DNA of 7,884 bases from JANQLU01 sp964434955 (GTDB taxonomy: Bacteria; Planctomycetota; Planctomycetia; Pirellulales; Pirellulaceae): the NCBI GenBank assembly GCA_964434955.1, contig CAYSXI010000220.1, forward strand, positions 1-7,884. Reading direction: 5' to 3'. Both the position numbers and the translations under genes were made by a program. A model generated the notes under the pieces. That model saw only the letters and a program-made list of their open reading frames with translations. It did not search any database and was not told the origin of the DNA. Each line of letters starts with the position of its first letter. Within the stretch, counting starts at the first letter, position 1. Of this stretch, positions 5,209-7,884 are shown piece after piece.

Positions 5209-6615
5209 ATGTCCAATCCAACGACCCGCATTCACCAGCAACACCACTGGGTCAAACTCGCGTACAAACTGATCGACATTGCGGCGATCGCGTTTGGACT
5301 TCTGTTGTTGCGCTTCTGGCAGCCCAATTTGGATAGTGACTCAACGGTCATTGCCTGCCTGTTGGCGATTGCCATCTATTCGGTGGCCGGTGAATTTTTC
5401 GGCCTGTATCGCGAATGGAAGATGGCCATTCCGCGAGAGATTGGCTGCAGCTGCGTCACCTGGATCGTGACATTGGTGTCACTGATTGTGCTTGGAAAAA
5501 TCAGCTACTCGACGGTGGAGCTTTCGACCGGAGCCTTGTTGGGCTGGTTTGCATTCACGCCGATTATTTCGCTTTCGATTCGAATCGTATTTCGCCACAT
5601 TCTTCAGGCGTTTCACAAGAAGGGAATCAATGCGCGCGGCTACGCGATTTTTGGAGCCACTGATCTTGGCGTGATGCTTGCTCAGAATATCGAATCATCA
5701 CCCGAACACGGTTTGAAGTTTCTCGGATTTTACGATGATCGACCGGAATCACGATCGGTCGATTTGCCGGAAGACTATGCGACACGACTTGGTTCGATGA
5801 AAAATCTCGTCGAACACGCCCGCAACGGGAAACTGGATGTGGTGTTCATCACATTGCCGATGATGGCAGAAAAGCGAATTCGCGAAGTGGTTTCGAGCTT
5901 GAATGACACAACCGCTTCCGTATACATCGTTCCAGACCTTTTCACCTTCCAGCTCCTCCATTCGCGGTGGATGGACGTTAACGGCGTTCCTGTTGTCAGC
6001 GTCTACGAGAATCCGTTTTACGGTGTCGACGGCGTCCTCAAAAGGATGACCGACGTTGCCATTGCGGCCGTGGCTTTGGTGGTGGCGGCCATTCCGATGC
6101 TGCTGGTTGCGGCGGCAGTCAAGTTAACCAGCCGAGGCCCGGTGCTGTTTATTCAAACACGATACGGCTTGGACGGCAAGAAAATCAATGTCTGGAAATT
6201 CCGCTCCATGACCGTTTGTGAAAACGGCACTGAGGTCAAACAGGCAACGAAAAACGACTCGCGGTTGACGCCAATCGGTGGCTTCTTGAGAAAATCGTCA
6301 CTCGATGAGTTGCCTCAGTTGATCAACGTGTTGATGGGAAGCATGTCCATGGTTGGCCCGCGTCCCCACGCCGAATCACACAACGAATACTACCGTGAAC
6401 AAATCGATGGCTACATGCTTCGACACAAGGTCAAACCTGGAATCACCGGACTGGCGCAAGTCAACGGTTATCGCGGCGAAACGGAAACCATCGACAAGAT
6501 GGAGAAGCGCGTCCTGTTCGATCACAAGTACATCCGTGAATGGTCGATCTGGCTGGACCTGAAGATCATTCTACGAACCTTCTTGATTGTCTTTTCAAGA
6601 CAGAACGCCTACTAG
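5209..6615 (+). CDS. Undecaprenyl-phosphate sugar phosphotransferase, WcaJ type
   Basis: This integral membrane enzyme transfers a sugar phosphate (glucose-1-phosphate in WcaJ) from a UDP-sugar to undecaprenyl phosphate, the first step of exopolysaccharide repeat-unit assembly. The 468 residues match the family's usual length. Four N-terminal hydrophobic segments (about 20-36, 47-67, 83-96, 108-127) are followed by a cytoplasmic nucleotide-binding-like domain (about 140-245, GYAIFGATDLG) and the membrane-associated transferase domain: hydrophobic 282-306, KFRSM (330-334), the catalytic Asp-Glu in LDELPQ (Asp366, Glu367), GPRPH (383-387) and PGITGLAQVNGYRGET (410-425). I chose the ATG at 5209 because family similarity begins just after it. 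An in-frame ATG at 5089 (with GGGA upstream) or TTG at 5014 would add 40 or 65 residues of unfamiliar sequence. No glycosyltransferase, flippase or polymerase gene is adjacent. Sugar specificity is not certain. Confidence 0.92.
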   Translation: MSNPTTRIHQQHHWVKLAYKLIDIAAIAFGLLLLRFWQPNLDSDSTVIACLLAIAIYSVAGEFFGLYREWKMAIPREIGCSCVTWIVTLVSLIVLGKISYSTVELSTGALLGWFAFTPIISLSIRIVFRHILQAFHKKGINARGYAIFGATDLGVMLAQNIESSPEHGLKFLGFYDDRPESRSVDLPEDYATRLGSMKNLVEHARNGKLDVVFITLPMMAEKRIREVVSSLNDTTASVYIVPDLFTFQLLHSRWMDVNGVPVVSVYENPFYGVDGVLKRMTDVAIAAVALVVAAIPMLLVAAAVKLTSRGPVLFIQTRYGLDGKKINVWKFRSMTVCENGTEVKQATKNDSRLTPIGGFLRKSSLDELPQLINVLMGSMSMVGPRPHAESHNEYYREQIDGYMLRHKVKPGITGLAQVNGYRGETETIDKMEKRVLFDHKYIREWSIWLDLKIILRTFLIVFSRQNAY

Positions 6616-6636
6616 ACGTTTGGGTCAGCGTGCGAT

Positions 6637-7884
6637 TTAGGCTTCCGGATCGGAAGGGAAGCGAAATATCGATCCACGATCGACGGAGTTCGTCCCTTGA
6701 TCATTTTCGGTTATTTCCTGATCGGATAACTCGGACCCGGCTGCGTTTTCGTTTCCACTTTCCTGCGATGAGATTTCCCGGGCCTCTTCTGCGGGCGTTT
6801 CGGCTGCACGCTGCTGTTGCTCTTCCAGCATTTTTAACAGGCTATTTGATCCGAGCACCAATGTTTGAGTGATTGGCTTGATCTTTGAGTCACTCGGAAG
6901 CGGCACATTGTCCGATGACGGCTTGGCTCCGAAGGACTGAATCGACCCGGGTGAGCCTGCCATATCTTCCTTCAACTCTGGAACCGGGTCCTTCGTTTGA
7001 CGCGGAGACAAGCGCATCGGGTTTTCGTCGTCCGACTTTTGTTCCGGCTCGCCGGATCTTTGTTCCTTTGTTGAATCGCCGACCGGGGGCGAATCGAAAC
7101 GAATCAGGTTTTCAGGAGTCGCCTTATTTGAAGTTTCCGACTCGTCGGCTTCGTCAAGTTTGCAAAGATCATTGAGTGATCCACGCGACTTGAGATTGAA
7201 TCCTTCCAACTCGCTCGACGCTAACTCCTCAGTTCCCGCTGGCTGTTCGGCATCCGCCAGAAGTGAGTCCATTTCGGCGTCTTCGAACGTAAACGTCCCC
7301 AAGTTCGTCGTACCTGGTTCGTCGATCGGGTCGGCTTGCGGGATCACCAACTCTGGTGTGTCGGCATCAAACTGAATCGGAACCGCCGCGGGTGAGAATT
7401 CGGTCGGCAAATCGGCTGGTGGTTGAAAGGCCGATTTATCCCAACTCGGCGTTTCAAATTCGGTTTGGGATGTGGTTCGGGTTTCATTTCGCGCGGCACT
7501 GCGTTCTCGAGCGCGTCGGTCGTGTGAGATGACATCGTCTTCGTCATCGGAATCGATTTCGCCGAGATCATCGGCCAGATCCAGAATTTCATCTTCTCCG
7601 AAATCATCGAAATCGGAAGTTTCTTCTAGCAACGTGTCGGAGTCTTCGTCGGCCTCGTATGCTTCGTAGTCAAGTTCGCAAGCATCGTCTGCGCGTTCCA
7701 GCAGGTCAAATTCCTCCGTTTCAGTGGACGGCTCATAGCTGTCGATCGCGGGCGGAACGGAACTTGCCAGCGGGAGCGATTCTTCGCCCGCCGGGTTCAA
7801 CTCGCTCTCCAATGTTTCTGAGGTTGTCGTCGGTCTGGCGAGGCTTCGCAGTGACGGCCTTTCGTCGGGTTTCACATCGCGGGT
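6637..7884 (-). CDS. Acidic, probably disordered protein of unknown function (5' end outside window)
   Basis: I do not recognise this protein. The 415 visible residues end in FRFPSDPEA. The frame stays open to the right edge, and the only start near it is a GTG at 7875, so the gene probably begins beyond the window. Numbered from that GTG, residues 54-115 are a dense Asp/Glu block (DEDSD, DDFGEDE, SDDEDD), followed at once by a basic patch (118-133, HDRRARERSAAR), then Pro/Ser/Glu-rich sequence with little hydrophobic content. Residues 343-368 (SNSLLKMLEEQQQRAAE) could be a short helix or coiled coil. There is no signal peptide, membrane segment or enzyme motif in view. This may be the disordered tail of a larger protein. 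Third-position bias and the absence of stops over 1.2 kb support a real gene. It converges on the sugar transferase with a 21-bp gap. Confidence 0.75.
   Translation of the reverse strand, partial: TRDVKPDERPSLRSLARPTTTSETLESELNPAGEESLPLASSVPPAIDSYEPSTETEEFDLLERADDACELDYEAYEADEDSDTLLEETSDFDDFGEDEILDLADDLGEIDSDDEDDVISHDRRARERSAARNETRTTSQTEFETPSWDKSAFQPPADLPTEFSPAAVPIQFDADTPELVIPQADPIDEPGTTNLGTFTFEDAEMDSLLADAEQPAGTEELASSELEGFNLKSRGSLNDLCKLDEADESETSNKATPENLIRFDSPPVGDSTKEQRSGEPEQKSDDENPMRLSPRQTKDPVPELKEDMAGSPGSIQSFGAKPSSDNVPLPSDSKIKPITQTLVLGSNSLLKMLEEQQQRAAETPAEEAREISSQESGNENAAGSELSDQEITENDQGTNSVDRGSIFRFPSDPEA

Noticed and set aside
6616..6662. Terminator between the convergent genes
   Set aside because: The gap is only 21 bp. 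Short inverted repeats (CTTCCG-GAT-CGGAAG at 6642-6656) lie inside the minus-strand gene and have no T-run.
6540..6872. Plus-strand open frame of 110 codons overlapping the transferase end
   Set aside because: A different frame from the transferase and antisense to the acidic protein gene; no motif.

Overview
The window looks like chromosomal DNA of a planctomycete, most likely of the Pirellulaceae (Rhodopirellula-like). This rests on moderate GC content, weak or absent Shine-Dalgarno sequences, a single-helix VWA protein with a Gly/Lys/Asp linker, an exported secretin-like protein and a long acidic disordered protein. The assignment is inferred from gene style, not from a marker gene. I see no rRNA, tRNA, CRISPR array, insertion sequence or phage gene.

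Layout from left to right. On the minus strand are the N-terminal 172 residues of a MalK/UgpC-type sugar ABC transporter ATPase (1-518, cut by the left edge) and, upstream of it, a membrane-anchored VWA-domain protein (751-1812). The 232 bp between them hold a sigma70-like promoter candidate and several short palindromes. A divergent intergenic region (1813-2064) carries candidate promoters for both directions. The plus strand then carries three genes: an exported secretin-like protein (2065-3426), a ketosynthase-fold protein of the FabF family (3546-4850) and a WcaJ-type polyprenyl-phosphate sugar phosphotransferase (5209-6615). The last gene converges, with only 21 bp between stop codons, on a minus-strand gene for a very acidic, probably disordered protein (6637 to the right edge, start not in the window).

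The genes do not form one obvious pathway. The VWA and secretin-like genes are divergent neighbours and both act at or beyond the inner membrane, so a shared envelope role is possible but unproven. The sugar transferase starts exopolysaccharide or glycan repeat-unit synthesis on a lipid carrier, yet no other glycan genes are visible. The most unusual gene is the ketosynthase homologue: the position of the condensing cysteine is Glu, the second active-site His is Asn, and the C-terminal GFGGTN loop is gone, while the fold-defining motifs remain. It is probably not a normal condensing enzyme and may be a chain-length-factor-like or otherwise repurposed thiolase-fold protein.
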